DNA of 64,000 nucleotides from UBA5018 sp947463165. GTDB lineage: Bacteria > Cyanobacteriota > Cyanobacteriia > PCC-6307 > Cyanobiaceae. Both the position numbers and the translations under genes were made by a program. Numbering within the stretch: the stretch's first letter is position 1; every line of letters begins with the position of its first letter. Location of the stretch: assembly GCA_943371245.1 (NCBI GenBank), contig CALRTY020000001.1:1-64000 (forward strand), in the 5' to 3' direction. This document shows positions 29,377 to 38,066 of the stretch, one piece after another. The notes under the pieces were generated by a model that made no database searches, was not told where the DNA came from, and saw only the letters and a list, made by a program, of their open reading frames with translations.

Positions 29377-31226
29377 CTGGGCTCCAGTAGCCGGCTGGCG
29401 CGAATCCAGGGCCCCCAGGGATTCAGGCAGCCGATCAAGGCAACGGTTCGGGGCAGCGCCTGGGCCTGGATCCAGCCCTCCAAACCTGGTTCGAGGGTGA
29501 TTAGCGGCCAGCTGCCATCGCTACCCTCCAGCAGCCAACCCCCCTGGGCTGCCTGCCGCAGCCTGCCGCGAAACAGGCGTTCGCCCCGAGCGGCCGGCGC
29601 CGCGGTGGGATCGGCCGCTGCGCCGCCGGCCAGCTGACCCTGGCCATTGACCAGGGAGGCATCGGCGAGCGCCTGGAGCTGGCGTTGCCGCCATTGGGGG
29701 TGGTGCCATGGGGTGTCCCAGAGGGGCATCGGCCCCGCCGGGGCGATCGGATCGAGCACCAGGGCCCGCTGCAGCTCGCCTACGGGCAACTCGGCTGGCC
29801 CATGGCCCCGCTGCAGGCAGAGCGCCGCCGCCAGGCCCGCCGCCTGGCCCACATTCATCACCAGCGGTTGCAATCGCGTGGCCCCATTGGCGATGTGACT
29901 GGTGGCGATCGCCTTGTCGGCCGCCAGCAGATTGCAGCAGTCGGCACTCACCAGAGCGCCGTAGGGGATGCAGAAGGGGGTGCCGGTCCAACGCCCCCCC
30001 CAGCGGCAACTCTTGGCGGCCAGCGGCCAGTCCGGGCCTGGGTAGTGGTGGTCGTTGGCGTAATTGCCCACGGCGATGGCGTCATTCAACCCGGAACGCA
30101 GGGGGGCTGGGGCGATGCAGGCTCCGGGGCCCATGGGCAGCAAATCCGCCTCCACCACCGTGCTCAGTCCCACCAGCCGACGGCCCTCGCGCCAGTAAGG
30201 CATCAGCGCCAGGGGCGAACTGCCGCCCAGGGGCAGCGGTTGGCCCCGCTGGGCGGCCAGCTCTCGCTCGAGGGCATCGGGAAAAACGCCGGCCCGGCGA
30301 ACCAAACCGCCACTGGCCTCTGCCAGGGCATCGGCGAAGGCCAGGGAATGCTCCTGCATCTGGCGATCGAGTTCGGCGGCCGCCTGGGGATCTGGGCCGA
30401 AACCCCGCTCCAGGCCCCAATGCCAGTCATTGCCATGCAGGGGCCAATTGAGCATCACCAGGCCGCCGGGCAGACGGCCATAGGTGAGCGTTCGCTCCAG
30501 CCCAAACCGCTCGCTGGCCAGGCGGAAGGGCTCCGGTAGCTCGCCAGCAGCCTCGGCGCTGGACTGGCCGGGCTGGCGATGGGGCGCATCGGCCGTGAGC
30601 TGGCCGATCGCCACCCAGGTGGGCGATTGCAGCGGCTGCTGGCCAAAAAAAGGTTTGCTCACCAGCTCAGCCCTGGGTGGAGCACTGGGTTCCTGCCATT
30701 GCTCGCGGGCTTCCCAACCGAGGCGATGCTGAACGCCATGGGCCAGCAAGTCGCCGCGGTCACTGCCGTCGATCACCAGCTGGGGCTCCAGCCGGTGCAC
30801 CTCAGCGGCCCTTTCAACCACCAGCGCGGTGATCCGATCGGCGCTTCTCTCCAGGGCCTTCATATTGCAACCAGGCCACCAGCTCAGTAGCGGTAGCTCC
30901 TCCAGCCATTGGCGCAACAGCCGCTCGGCGGTGGCGGGCTGGTAGCCAAAGCAACTCACCCAGTTGTGGTCCAAACCCTGGGGCTCGCTGGCCTCCAGAG
31001 CGCGCAGGAAGGCACCCCACATGCCGCTCTGCCAGGGGCTCAGTTCGTTGCCATCGGGAGCGCAGACCCCTGCAGCACTAACCATGCCCCCCAGCCAGCC
31101 GCCTGGGGTGAGCAACAGGGTGCGCACCCCACTGCGGGCACACTGGACGGCGGCGCAAAGGCCGCCGATGCCGCCGCCCCACACCAGCACGGGCACCTGA
31201 ATCACTGCTGAGGAGGCCTGGGGCAA
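29373..31226 (-). CDS. FAD-dependent oxidoreductase
   Basis: A protein of up to 617 residues of the FAD_oxidored type (PF12831-like). An N-terminal Rossmann motif, VWGGGIGGLCAAVQCARSG, binds FAD. A conserved GGWLGGMVSAAGVCAPDG segment follows, and further motifs include DGSDRGDLLAHG and CCNLLAADKAIATSHIANGATRLQP near the C terminus. The start is either a TTG at 31226 or a GTG at 31205. The substrate is unknown. It is convergent with the RNase R gene and diverges from metG. Confidence 0.8.
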   Translation of the reverse strand: MPQASSAVIQVPVLVWGGGIGGLCAAVQCARSGVRTLLLTPGGWLGGMVSAAGVCAPDGNELSPWQSGMWGAFLRALEASEPQGLDHNWVSCFGYQPATAERLLRQWLEELPLLSWWPGCNMKALERSADRITALVVERAAEVHRLEPQLVIDGSDRGDLLAHGVQHRLGWEAREQWQEPSAPPRAELVSKPFFGQQPLQSPTWVAIGQLTADAPHRQPGQSSAEAAGELPEPFRLASERFGLERTLTYGRLPGGLVMLNWPLHGNDWHWGLERGFGPDPQAAAELDRQMQEHSLAFADALAEASGGLVRRAGVFPDALERELAAQRGQPLPLGGSSPLALMPYWREGRRLVGLSTVVEADLLPMGPGACIAPAPLRSGLNDAIAVGNYANDHHYPGPDWPLAAKSCRWGGRWTGTPFCIPYGALVSADCCNLLAADKAIATSHIANGATRLQPLVMNVGQAAGLAAALCLQRGHGPAELPVGELQRALVLDPIAPAGPMPLWDTPWHHPQWRQRQLQALADASLVNGQGQLAGGAAADPTAAPAARGERLFRGRLRQAAQGGWLLEGSDGSWPLITLEPGLEGWIQAQALPRTVALIGCLNPWGPWIRASRLLEPS

Positions 31227-31284
31227 GGGGTGACCAAGCTGGAAGGTAACAGGCTGGAATGGCCTGGATCGCTAATATCCAGCC

Positions 31285-31455
31285 ATGGCCGAGGTCGCTT
31301 CGGCGACGCAGGGTGCCAGCGGCAAGCTGTCCATCATCCGGGCCAGCCCAGGGGCCCATAGCTTGGCCATCCCAATGGCCATCAATGGGGCCAGCCCAGG
31401 GGCCCATAACCTGGCCATCTCGCTGGCCATCCCAAAGACATTTGCCTTGGCCTAG
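31285..31455 (+). CDS. Possible 56-residue leader ORF with internal repeat
   Basis: An ATG frame ends at TAG (31453-31455), 5 bp before metG. The product begins MAEVASATQG and contains two 16-residue repeats built on ASPGAHSLAIPMAI and ASPGAHNLAISLAI. The frame exists because of the 48-bp DNA duplication. No good ribosome-binding site is visible, so it may simply be non-coding leader sequence. If translated, it could couple to metG. Confidence 0.3.
   Translation: MAEVASATQGASGKLSIIRASPGAHSLAIPMAINGASPGAHNLAISLAIPKTFALA
31341..31436. repeat. Two tandem 48-bp repeats upstream of metG
   Basis: GGCCAGCCCAGGGGCCCATA begins at 31341 and again at 31389. The second halves (about 28 bp) match less well but share TGGCCATC words. 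The unit is a multiple of three, so all frames stay open. Confidence 0.8.
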
Positions 31456-31460
31456 GCCGG

Positions 31461-33023
31461 ATGGTATTCACCCTCACCACGCCCCTCTACTACGTCAACG
31501 ATCGCGCCCACCTCGGCAGCGCCTACACCACCCTGGCCTGTGACGCGATCGCCCGGCAGCGGCGGCTCTGCGGCGAATCGGTGCTGTTCATCACCGGCTG
31601 CGACGAGCATGGCCAGAAGATTCAACGCACTGCGGAGGCAGCTGGTCTCTCCCCCCAGGCCCACTGCGATGCCGTCAGTGAGGGCTATCGCCAGCTATGG
31701 CAGAGCTGGCAGATCAGCAACGACCGCTTCATTCGCACCACCGATCCGCGCCATCGCAGCATTGTCGAGCAGTTTTTTGCGCGGGTTGAGGCAAACGGAG
31801 ATGTGATTGAAGGTAGACAGCAGGGCTGGTACTGCGTGGCCTGCGAGGAATTCAAAGACGATCCCCACGAGGCTCAAGATCCTGAATGCTCCCTGCATCG
31901 CCGGCCGCTGGAATGGCGCGATGAGCTCAATTTATTTTTTAGATTATCGCGCTATCAGCATCAAATAGAACAGCTGATACGTCAAGATGGATTTATTCAG
32001 CCTCAGAATCGTCGTCGTGAGGTGGAAAACTTTGTGGCCCAGGGCCTGCGAGACTTCTCGATTTCCCGGGTGAATTTACCCTGGGGGATTGGGGTGCCAG
32101 GCCATAGCGGCCATACATTTTATGTCTGGTTTGACGCTCTGCTGGGCTACCTCACCGCCCTGCTGGAGCCAGGCGATGAACCGGATCTGCAACTGCTGAG
32201 CGAGCGCGGCTGGCCCGCCAGTTTGCATGTGATCGGCAAGGACATCCTGCGCTTTCACGCCGTCTACTGGCCGGCGATGCTGCTCTCCGCCGGCCTGCCC
32301 CTGCCCAAGCGGGTGTTTGGCCATGGCTTTCTCACCCGGGAAGGCCAGAAGATGGGCAAGTCGATCGGCAATGTGCTCGACCCCCAGCAGCTGCTGGATA
32401 AATGCGGTCGCGATGCGGTGCGTTGGTATCTGCTCAGGGATATTCCCTTCGGCGACGACGGCGATTTCCAACAGCAGCGCTTCATCGATCTGGTCAACAA
32501 CGACCTGGCCAACACCATCGGCAACCTGCTCAACCGCACCAGTTCGATGGCCCGGCGCTGGTTCGCCGATGCCGTGCCGCCGGCCGGTGGGGCCGTGCCG
32601 CCGGCCGATGGGGCCAAGGCCAGCTCCCACCCCCTGGCGGCGGCGGCGCTACAGGCCCAGGAACTGTCGGAGCAGGCCTGGGAGCGGCTGGATTTGCGGG
32701 CCGCCGCCGAGGCTGCCCTGCAGCTGGCGATCACCGCCAACGGTTTTCTCAACGACCAGGCCCCCTGGAAGTTGATCAAACAGGAAGGCCAGCAAGACCA
32801 GGTGGCGGCGGACCTTTATGCGGTGCTGGAAGCGGCCCGGCAGGTGGCGGTGCTGCTGGCGCCGCTGGTGCCCGAACTGTCCGCCCGCATGCTGGCCCAG
32901 CTGTCCCAGGATGGCGAACCATGCTGGCCTGCTGCCCTGCGCTGGGGACTGTTGCAACCCGGCCTGGGCCTGCCCGAGCCCCAGCCGGTGATGGCCAGGC
33001 TGGAGCTCGATGATCCCCTCTAG
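31461..33023 (+). CDS. metG: Methionine-tRNA ligase
   Basis: A 520-residue class I synthetase. It begins with FTLTTPLYYVNDRAHLGSAY, carrying the HIGH-like signature as HLGS, and contains CEEFKDDP in the zinc/CP region and KMGKSIGN, the KMSKS motif. It lacks the C-terminal tRNA-binding domain found in long MetRS, as in other cyanobacterial forms. A degenerate duplicated VPPAGGA/VPPADGA stretch lies near residue 375. lptC overlaps its 3' end by 14 bp. Confidence 0.97.
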   Translation: MVFTLTTPLYYVNDRAHLGSAYTTLACDAIARQRRLCGESVLFITGCDEHGQKIQRTAEAAGLSPQAHCDAVSEGYRQLWQSWQISNDRFIRTTDPRHRSIVEQFFARVEANGDVIEGRQQGWYCVACEEFKDDPHEAQDPECSLHRRPLEWRDELNLFFRLSRYQHQIEQLIRQDGFIQPQNRRREVENFVAQGLRDFSISRVNLPWGIGVPGHSGHTFYVWFDALLGYLTALLEPGDEPDLQLLSERGWPASLHVIGKDILRFHAVYWPAMLLSAGLPLPKRVFGHGFLTREGQKMGKSIGNVLDPQQLLDKCGRDAVRWYLLRDIPFGDDGDFQQQRFIDLVNNDLANTIGNLLNRTSSMARRWFADAVPPAGGAVPPADGAKASSHPLAAAALQAQELSEQAWERLDLRAAAEAALQLAITANGFLNDQAPWKLIKQEGQQDQVAADLYAVLEAARQVAVLLAPLVPELSARMLAQLSQDGEPCWPAALRWGLLQPGLGLPEPQPVMARLELDDPL

Positions 33024-34224
33024 ACCTCGCTGGGCCATGGGGCTGGGGTCAGCAAGGCCGGCCTTATGCACTCTGGTCGCCCTGGGGCTGATCGGCGTCG
33101 CCCTGGTTGGTTGCAACAGCAAACCGGCGCCGGAGGAGACGGTGCAGCCCTTCGTGTTCAAAGCGCTGAATCTGCGCCAGCAGGATGGTTTGGGCCGGCC
33201 GGCCTGGCAGATCACCAGCCCGGAAGCCCGCTATGACATCAGTCGCCGCATCGCCCAGGCCCGCCAGCTCAGCGGCACCATCTATGCGGCCGGCAAGCCG
33301 CTGTATCGACTCACGGCCAGCAGTGGCATCGTGCTCAATGACGGGGAGCTAATCCAGCTGGAGGGGAAAGCCAAATTGGCTCGCCTTGGCCCCCGGCCCC
33401 TGGAGCTGGAAACCCGTCGCTTGCGCTGGTTTCCCCGTGAGCAGCGGATGGAACTAGACCTGCGTCCGCGGGCCAGTCAGGCAGAGCTGGAGCTCAGTGC
33501 CGATCAAGCCCTGATCCTCCTCGATCAAGACAAACTCGAATTGCGGGGCAACCCCCTGCTGCTGCGGCGTCCCGGGCCCAAGCAACCCCAATCGGCGCCC
33601 CTGGAACTGCGGGTGGCCAAGGCCGACTGGTGGCTGAACAGCGGCGAACTGCTGGCGCCTGGCCCCGTGCGCGTCCAGCGGCGGCTGGCGGCCGCTCAAC
33701 CGCCCCAGACGCTCATCTCGCCCCTGTTGCAGGGCAACACCCTGCGACAACAGCTGGTATTGAAGGCTCCGGTGCGCTTCCTAGACCCCGAGCACAAGGC
33801 CGAGCTGCTGGCTGGCGAAACCGAAATCGACCTGCGGCGCCAGCTTGTCCATTCCAGCCGTCCCTTCCAGGGCCGCGTGAACCAACTACAGCTGGCCGGC
33901 GAGAGTTTTGAACTGCGCAACGACCAGACCCTGGCGGTGATCGACAGGGGCTGTGAGTTACGCCAGCCCGGCGAACAGCTGCGCTCCCAGCGTTGTCAAT
34001 GGAATTGGACCACCCAGGCGATCGAGGCCAGCGGCCAGGTGACCCTGCGGCGGCGGGCCAATAACCAAATCACCAGGGCTGAACAGCTGAAGGGTCAGCT
34101 CGGCGCCGATGGTTTGGCGGTGTTCACCAGTCCGGCCAGCAGGGTGCACACCCAGCTGCAGCTGCCCCCCTCAGGCGCCAAGCCGGCTATGCGGCAGGCC
34201 GCCAAGCTAGCAATCGAGCTCTGA
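33010..34224 (+). CDS. lptC: LptC-type lipopolysaccharide export protein
   Basis: A lipoprotein of 404 residues. LptC links the LptBFG ABC transporter to LptA in moving LPS across the periplasm. The N terminus has a signal with lipobox VALVGCNS, followed by a beta-jellyroll with LxxxDGxxxW-like segments (QQDGLGRPAWQITSPEARYD), repeated in the second half. It is about twice the length of the E. coli protein, as in other cyanobacteria. It overlaps metG by 14 bp and is probably co-transcribed with it. Confidence 0.82.
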   Translation: MIPSRPRWAMGLGSARPALCTLVALGLIGVALVGCNSKPAPEETVQPFVFKALNLRQQDGLGRPAWQITSPEARYDISRRIAQARQLSGTIYAAGKPLYRLTASSGIVLNDGELIQLEGKAKLARLGPRPLELETRRLRWFPREQRMELDLRPRASQAELELSADQALILLDQDKLELRGNPLLLRRPGPKQPQSAPLELRVAKADWWLNSGELLAPGPVRVQRRLAAAQPPQTLISPLLQGNTLRQQLVLKAPVRFLDPEHKAELLAGETEIDLRRQLVHSSRPFQGRVNQLQLAGESFELRNDQTLAVIDRGCELRQPGEQLRSQRCQWNWTTQAIEASGQVTLRRRANNQITRAEQLKGQLGADGLAVFTSPASRVHTQLQLPPSGAKPAMRQAAKLAIEL

Positions 34225-34819
34225 GCCTCTGGGCCCAGCCCTCCAGCCAGAGCAGATCAGCGCGGCTGAAGCAACGGGCTGACCAGCCGCCCACCACCAG
34301 CCAGCCCTCCTGGCCCAGGGGGTGAACCACCACCGCCGGCAAGCCCGCCAGTAGGCCATCAAACTCGGCGCGGGCCGGATAGAGGCTCAGATCCACCAGT
34401 GAGATGGTTTTGCCACTGGCCCGAGCCCGTTGGCAGATGGCCCCTGGCGTAAAGGGCCCCTCGGCCAACAGGCCGCGGCGCAGCAGCTGCTGGTCGTGCC
34501 AGATCACCACCAGGCTGGCGGCGGCGGTGGCGGTGAGCAGCATCTGACTGCCCCAGCCCAGTTCTTCCGCCAGTTCAGGCGGCAAATCGGGCTGCAGCTC
34601 CAGGCCTTCGCGACCCTGCAGGGCCACCCGGGCAGCGGCCTCTGGCACCGCCCGGGTCCAGAGGGCAGCCACCAGCATCAGGGCCACCGCCAGGAATCCG
34701 GCGAGCACACTGGCCCTTTCCAGGGGCGGCTCCAGTTGGGGTGCCGTGAACTGATTCACCACCACCAGCAGCAGGGCGCCAATGCCCACCCCCAGTGCCA
34801 GCCGAGCTGGCCAAGGCAT
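34187..34819 (-). CDS. Cofactor assembly of complex C subunit B (CCB2/CCB4-like)
   Basis: A membrane protein of 210 residues from the ATG at 34819. By family it takes part in attaching haem c_i to cytochrome b6 of the b6f complex. Two N-terminal hydrophobic helices (about 5-65) are followed by a globular domain with ELAEELGWGSQMLL, GPFTPGAICQRARASGK and the EGWLVVGGWSARCFSRAD region typical of CCB2/CCB4. The 3' end overlaps lptC by 38 bp tail to tail. An upstream frame to 34927 would reach into the psb32 start region. Confidence 0.75.
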   Translation of the reverse strand: MPWPARLALGVGIGALLLVVVNQFTAPQLEPPLERASVLAGFLAVALMLVAALWTRAVPEAAARVALQGREGLELQPDLPPELAEELGWGSQMLLTATAAASLVVIWHDQQLLRRGLLAEGPFTPGAICQRARASGKTISLVDLSLYPARAEFDGLLAGLPAVVVHPLGQEGWLVVGGWSARCFSRADLLWLEGWAQRLRARLLAWRPAA

Positions 34820-34879
34820 ATCCACAGGCGACAGGGCCGCGTTCAGGCGGCAAACTAGAGCCACCTGAGGGGTGGGCCG

Positions 34880-35686
34880 TTGATTTCTCCTGTGCGTAAA
34901 CCAGCGGCCAAACCCCGGGCGGCTCAAAAGGCTGGGTCAGGGAAAATGGCCGGGCCAAGAAAAATTGGTGTTACTGAGAAAATGGCTGTTAAGGGGAAAA
35001 TCCTGGAGCTCTGCAAGGCTCTGCAGCCCGAAAGGCTGCTGTTAATGGCCCTGGCTATCGGGCTGTTGCTGGCCACCGCCGCGCCGGTATGGGCGCTCTC
35101 CGCCCAGAGCTACCCATCGGCTCCGCCCAGCGAACGGCTGCTGGATGCCAGTGGCTTATTCAGCCGGGCGGCGGCAGCCGAGGTGGAGCAAGCCCTGGAG
35201 GCGCTCAGCAAAGACGATGTGGATGCCCACATGGTCACCGTGGAGCGGCTCGATTACGGCCTCAGCCTGGGTCAACTGGGCAACCAACTGCTGGATCGTT
35301 GGGCCGAGAGCGGCGGCAATGCCAAGCAACTGCTGTTCCTCTACGACCTGCAGACCAAGTCGGCCGAGGTGGTGGCCTCAGCACCCCTGGCCGATACCCT
35401 CGGAGCACCCCTGTTGCGCAGCACCGGGCGCGCCAGCATGGGCCAACCGCTGCGCCAGGGGGCCCGCTATCGCCAAGCCAGTCTCGATGGGATCAGCAGG
35501 CTGCAGACGGTGCTGGAAGGCGGGGCAGATCCTGGCGAACCGGCCACGGCGGAGCTGGTGCAATTGCCCACCACGGTGCCAACCCATGAACAAACCCAGT
35601 CCAGCAATGCCCGCACCTGGGTGCTGGTGCTACTGGCGGTAGGCACGATCGTGCCGATGCTCACCTGGTGGATCTTTTCGCGCTGA
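34880..35686 (+). CDS. TPM-domain photosystem II repair protein (Psb32/TLP18.3-like)
   Basis: A protein with one signal or anchor helix (LLLMALAIGLLLATAAPVWA), a TPM domain (about residues 80-215, with RLLDASGLFSRAAAAEVEQAL and GGNAKQLLFLYDLQTK), and a C-terminal membrane helix. Psb32 and TLP18.3 in the thylakoid lumen assist PSII repair. A TTG at 34880 has GAGGGG 7 bases upstream. ATGs at 34946 and 34982 would give a more usual short signal peptide, so the start is open. pxcA follows 6 bp later. Confidence 0.8.
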   Translation: MISPVRKPAAKPRAAQKAGSGKMAGPRKIGVTEKMAVKGKILELCKALQPERLLLMALAIGLLLATAAPVWALSAQSYPSAPPSERLLDASGLFSRAAAAEVEQALEALSKDDVDAHMVTVERLDYGLSLGQLGNQLLDRWAESGGNAKQLLFLYDLQTKSAEVVASAPLADTLGAPLLRSTGRASMGQPLRQGARYRQASLDGISRLQTVLEGGADPGEPATAELVQLPTTVPTHEQTQSSNARTWVLVLLAVGTIVPMLTWWIFSR

Positions 35687-35692
35687 GTATCT

Positions 35693-36838
35693 ATGGCATT
35701 GAGTAATTGGTTGGGTGCTTTTGGTCGTGCCCAGTCGCTGGATGTTTCCAATGACATTGAGCGCGGCTATGAAGCCGCCCTGGTGATCCAGAGCATTGAG
35801 CTGGAGCACTACAACGACCGGCCGGTGAGGCCTGAGCTGGAGTTGAGCATCCCCCGTTCGGCCCAGGCTCGACTGCTACGGCGGTTCCGCACGGCCCTCA
35901 ATGTATGCCGCCAGGCCCTCGATAACGTTGAACCCCATCGCGTTGAGTTGACGGGCCAAGAACTGCGTCAGGTGCAACTGATTGAGGCGGTGTTAACCCG
36001 CTACGACAGCAACCGGCGACCGCTGCCGACGATCAGCCGCACACCAGAGATGTTGCCCCGCAGCTTGCTTGGCGTGGTGGACCAGATGCGACGGCAGCTG
36101 GATCCAGCCGCAGAAGCCAATGTGGTGGCCGGTTTTCGCCGCCGCCGCGACTCCACCCTGGTGTCCCTGCGCATCCTGCTGCTGCTGATCCTGGTGCCGG
36201 TGCTGGTGCAGCAGATCAGTCGCACCTATCTGGTGTCGCCGCTGGTGGACAATTTTGCGATGGAAAGCCCCCTACTTTCCTACGCAAAACCTCACCTGCA
36301 GGAAAAGGCTATTGAGAAGCTAAGGGAATATAAATCTGAACTTGAATTCGATGCACTGCTCAAGGGGGAAGCACCCCCCTCCAGGGAGGAGATGCAAGCC
36401 CAGCTCAGCGAGCGAGCCAAGCAATTGAATGAAGAATCTGATCTGGAAAGCACCCATGCGATCAAAAATGTTTTAGCCGATATCGGCGCCCTCCTGGGTT
36501 TTACTTTGGTTTGCGTTTTTGGTCAGCGCGATCTGCAGGTATTGAGGGGGTTTCTCGACGAATTGATCTATGGCTTAAGCGATAGCGCCAAGGCCTTTTC
36601 AATTATTCTTTTTACCGACATATTCGTTGGCTTCCATAGTCCAGAGGGCTGGACCGTATTGCTTGATGGTGTAGCCCATCACCTGGGTATTCCCGCCCGG
36701 GAAAATTTCATAATGTTATTCATCGCCACCTTCCCGGTGGTGCTGGCCACGATATTTAAATACTGGATCTTCCGTTACCTCAACCGGGTATCGCCATCTT
36801 CTGTTGCAACCCTGCGCAACATGAACGGTGGCGGCTGA
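35693..36838 (+). CDS. pxcA: Proton extrusion protein PxcA (CemA family)
   Basis: A 381-residue cytoplasmic-membrane protein needed for light-induced proton release and CO2/pH homeostasis. A long soluble N-terminal region is followed by the CemA core with helices at RILLLLILVPVLVQQ, IGALLGFTLVCVF, the GFLDELIYGLSDSAKAF loop with TDIFVGFHSPEGW, and the terminal motif FIMLFIATFPVVLATIFKYW. The order matches chloroplast CemA. The downstream cobU overlaps it by 11 bp. Confidence 0.93.
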   Translation: MALSNWLGAFGRAQSLDVSNDIERGYEAALVIQSIELEHYNDRPVRPELELSIPRSAQARLLRRFRTALNVCRQALDNVEPHRVELTGQELRQVQLIEAVLTRYDSNRRPLPTISRTPEMLPRSLLGVVDQMRRQLDPAAEANVVAGFRRRRDSTLVSLRILLLLILVPVLVQQISRTYLVSPLVDNFAMESPLLSYAKPHLQEKAIEKLREYKSELEFDALLKGEAPPSREEMQAQLSERAKQLNEESDLESTHAIKNVLADIGALLGFTLVCVFGQRDLQVLRGFLDELIYGLSDSAKAFSIILFTDIFVGFHSPEGWTVLLDGVAHHLGIPARENFIMLFIATFPVVLATIFKYWIFRYLNRVSPSSVATLRNMNGGG

Positions 36839-37400
36839 GTTACCCCCCCAGCCGGGCTCGCTTACCCTGGTGCTGGGGGCCGCCCGCAGTGGCAAGAGTC
36901 GCTGGGCGGAGCATCTGGCCAGCAGCAGCAGCTTGGCGGTTACCTACTTGGCTACCGCCAGCCCCAGGCCAGACGATCCCCTTTGGCAGGCCAGGCTGCA
37001 GCTGCATCGCCAGAGGCGACCCGCCCACTGGGGTTGTCTGGAAATAGCTGAGCCCGAGCGGTTGGCTGGTTGTCTGCAGGCACTGGCCGCCTGCCAGCTG
37101 GCCCTGGTGGATTCCCTGGGTTCCTGGGTGGCTGCGGGCCTTGATCTGGAGGCCGGCGCCTGGCTGCAACTCTGTGATCAGCTGGAGGCGGGCCTGATCG
37201 GCAGCGAGGCGGCCGTGGTGCTGGTCAGTGAGCAGACCGGTTGGGGGTTGGTGCCGCCCACGGCCATTGGCGGGCTGTTTCGGGATCGCCTGGGGGCCCT
37301 GGAGCGCCGCCTGGTGGCGATCAGCAGTGGCTGCTGGCTAGTGGTGGCGGGAAGGGCCCTCAACCTGCTGGCCCAAAGCCAAGCCGTACCCAGCGACTGA
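36828..37400 (+). CDS. cobU: Adenosylcobinamide kinase/guanylyltransferase
   Basis: A 190-residue enzyme of nucleotide-loop assembly in (pseudo)cobalamin synthesis. The P loop is GAARSGKSRWAEHLA. Conserved segments YLATASPRPDD, RRPAHWGCLEIAEP and VDSLGSWVAAGL are present. The start is a GTG inside the pxcA 3' end. No cobalamin riboswitch was seen upstream. Confidence 0.9.
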   Translation: MAAELPPQPGSLTLVLGAARSGKSRWAEHLASSSSLAVTYLATASPRPDDPLWQARLQLHRQRRPAHWGCLEIAEPERLAGCLQALAACQLALVDSLGSWVAAGLDLEAGAWLQLCDQLEAGLIGSEAAVVLVSEQTGWGLVPPTAIGGLFRDRLGALERRLVAISSGCWLVVAGRALNLLAQSQAVPSD

Positions 37401-37440
37401 GAGCATCTAGGCCAGCAGTTGCTTTTTTGGCGCCGAGAGC

Positions 37441-37932
37441 ATGCCCAGGGTCGTCCTGTTTCAACCCCAAATTCCGCCCAATACCGGCAATGTGGCCCGC
37501 ACCTGTGCGGCTACGGATACGGAACTGCACCTGGTGGAGCCCCTCGGTTTTGCCATCGACGACCGTCAGCTGCGGCGGGCAGGTCTCGATTACTGGCCCC
37601 TGGTGCGCCTGCGACGCCACCAGGACTGGGATCAGTTCCGCAGTCATCAACTGGGCCATAGCGGCCGCCTGGTTGCCCTCAGCCGCCATGCCTCCAGCAG
37701 CTACCTGAACTTTGATTTTGCCGCTGATGACTGGCTGCTGTTTGGCCGCGAGAGCGATGGTCTGCCGGCGGCGGTCCAGGCCAGCGCCGATGCCCGCCTC
37801 CACATCCCGATGCTGCGCCATAGCGGCTCGGATGGGGGTGGGGTGCGCAGCCTCAACCTGTCGGTTTCGGTGGGGATTGTGCTGTTCGAGGCCCTGCGCC
37901 AGCTGGGTGGGCTTGACAATCGGTTTCCTTAG
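37441..37932 (+). CDS. trmL: tRNA (cytidine/uridine-34-2'-O)-methyltransferase
   Basis: A 163-residue SPOUT methyltransferase that modifies the wobble base of tRNA-Leu. It begins VVLFQPQIPPNTGNVARTCAAT and has FGRESDGLPA and the trefoil-knot C terminus with IPMLRHSGSDGGGVRSLNLSVSVGIVLFEAL (quoted in parts: RSLNLSVSVG). The length and all motifs match TrmL. Confidence 0.92.
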   Translation: MPRVVLFQPQIPPNTGNVARTCAATDTELHLVEPLGFAIDDRQLRRAGLDYWPLVRLRRHQDWDQFRSHQLGHSGRLVALSRHASSSYLNFDFAADDWLLFGRESDGLPAAVQASADARLHIPMLRHSGSDGGGVRSLNLSVSVGIVLFEALRQLGGLDNRFP

Positions 37933-38066
37933 CTGCATGAGGCTGGACAAGGGGGCAACTGATGCTGTATCCAGCTGCACTTGTGCTTTTTGGTTCAGTC
38001 CGCTACTGTCTGGCCGCTTGGCAATGTCGGCTTCTCCTTGGACCTTTCTATGTTGGGAAACTGTGC

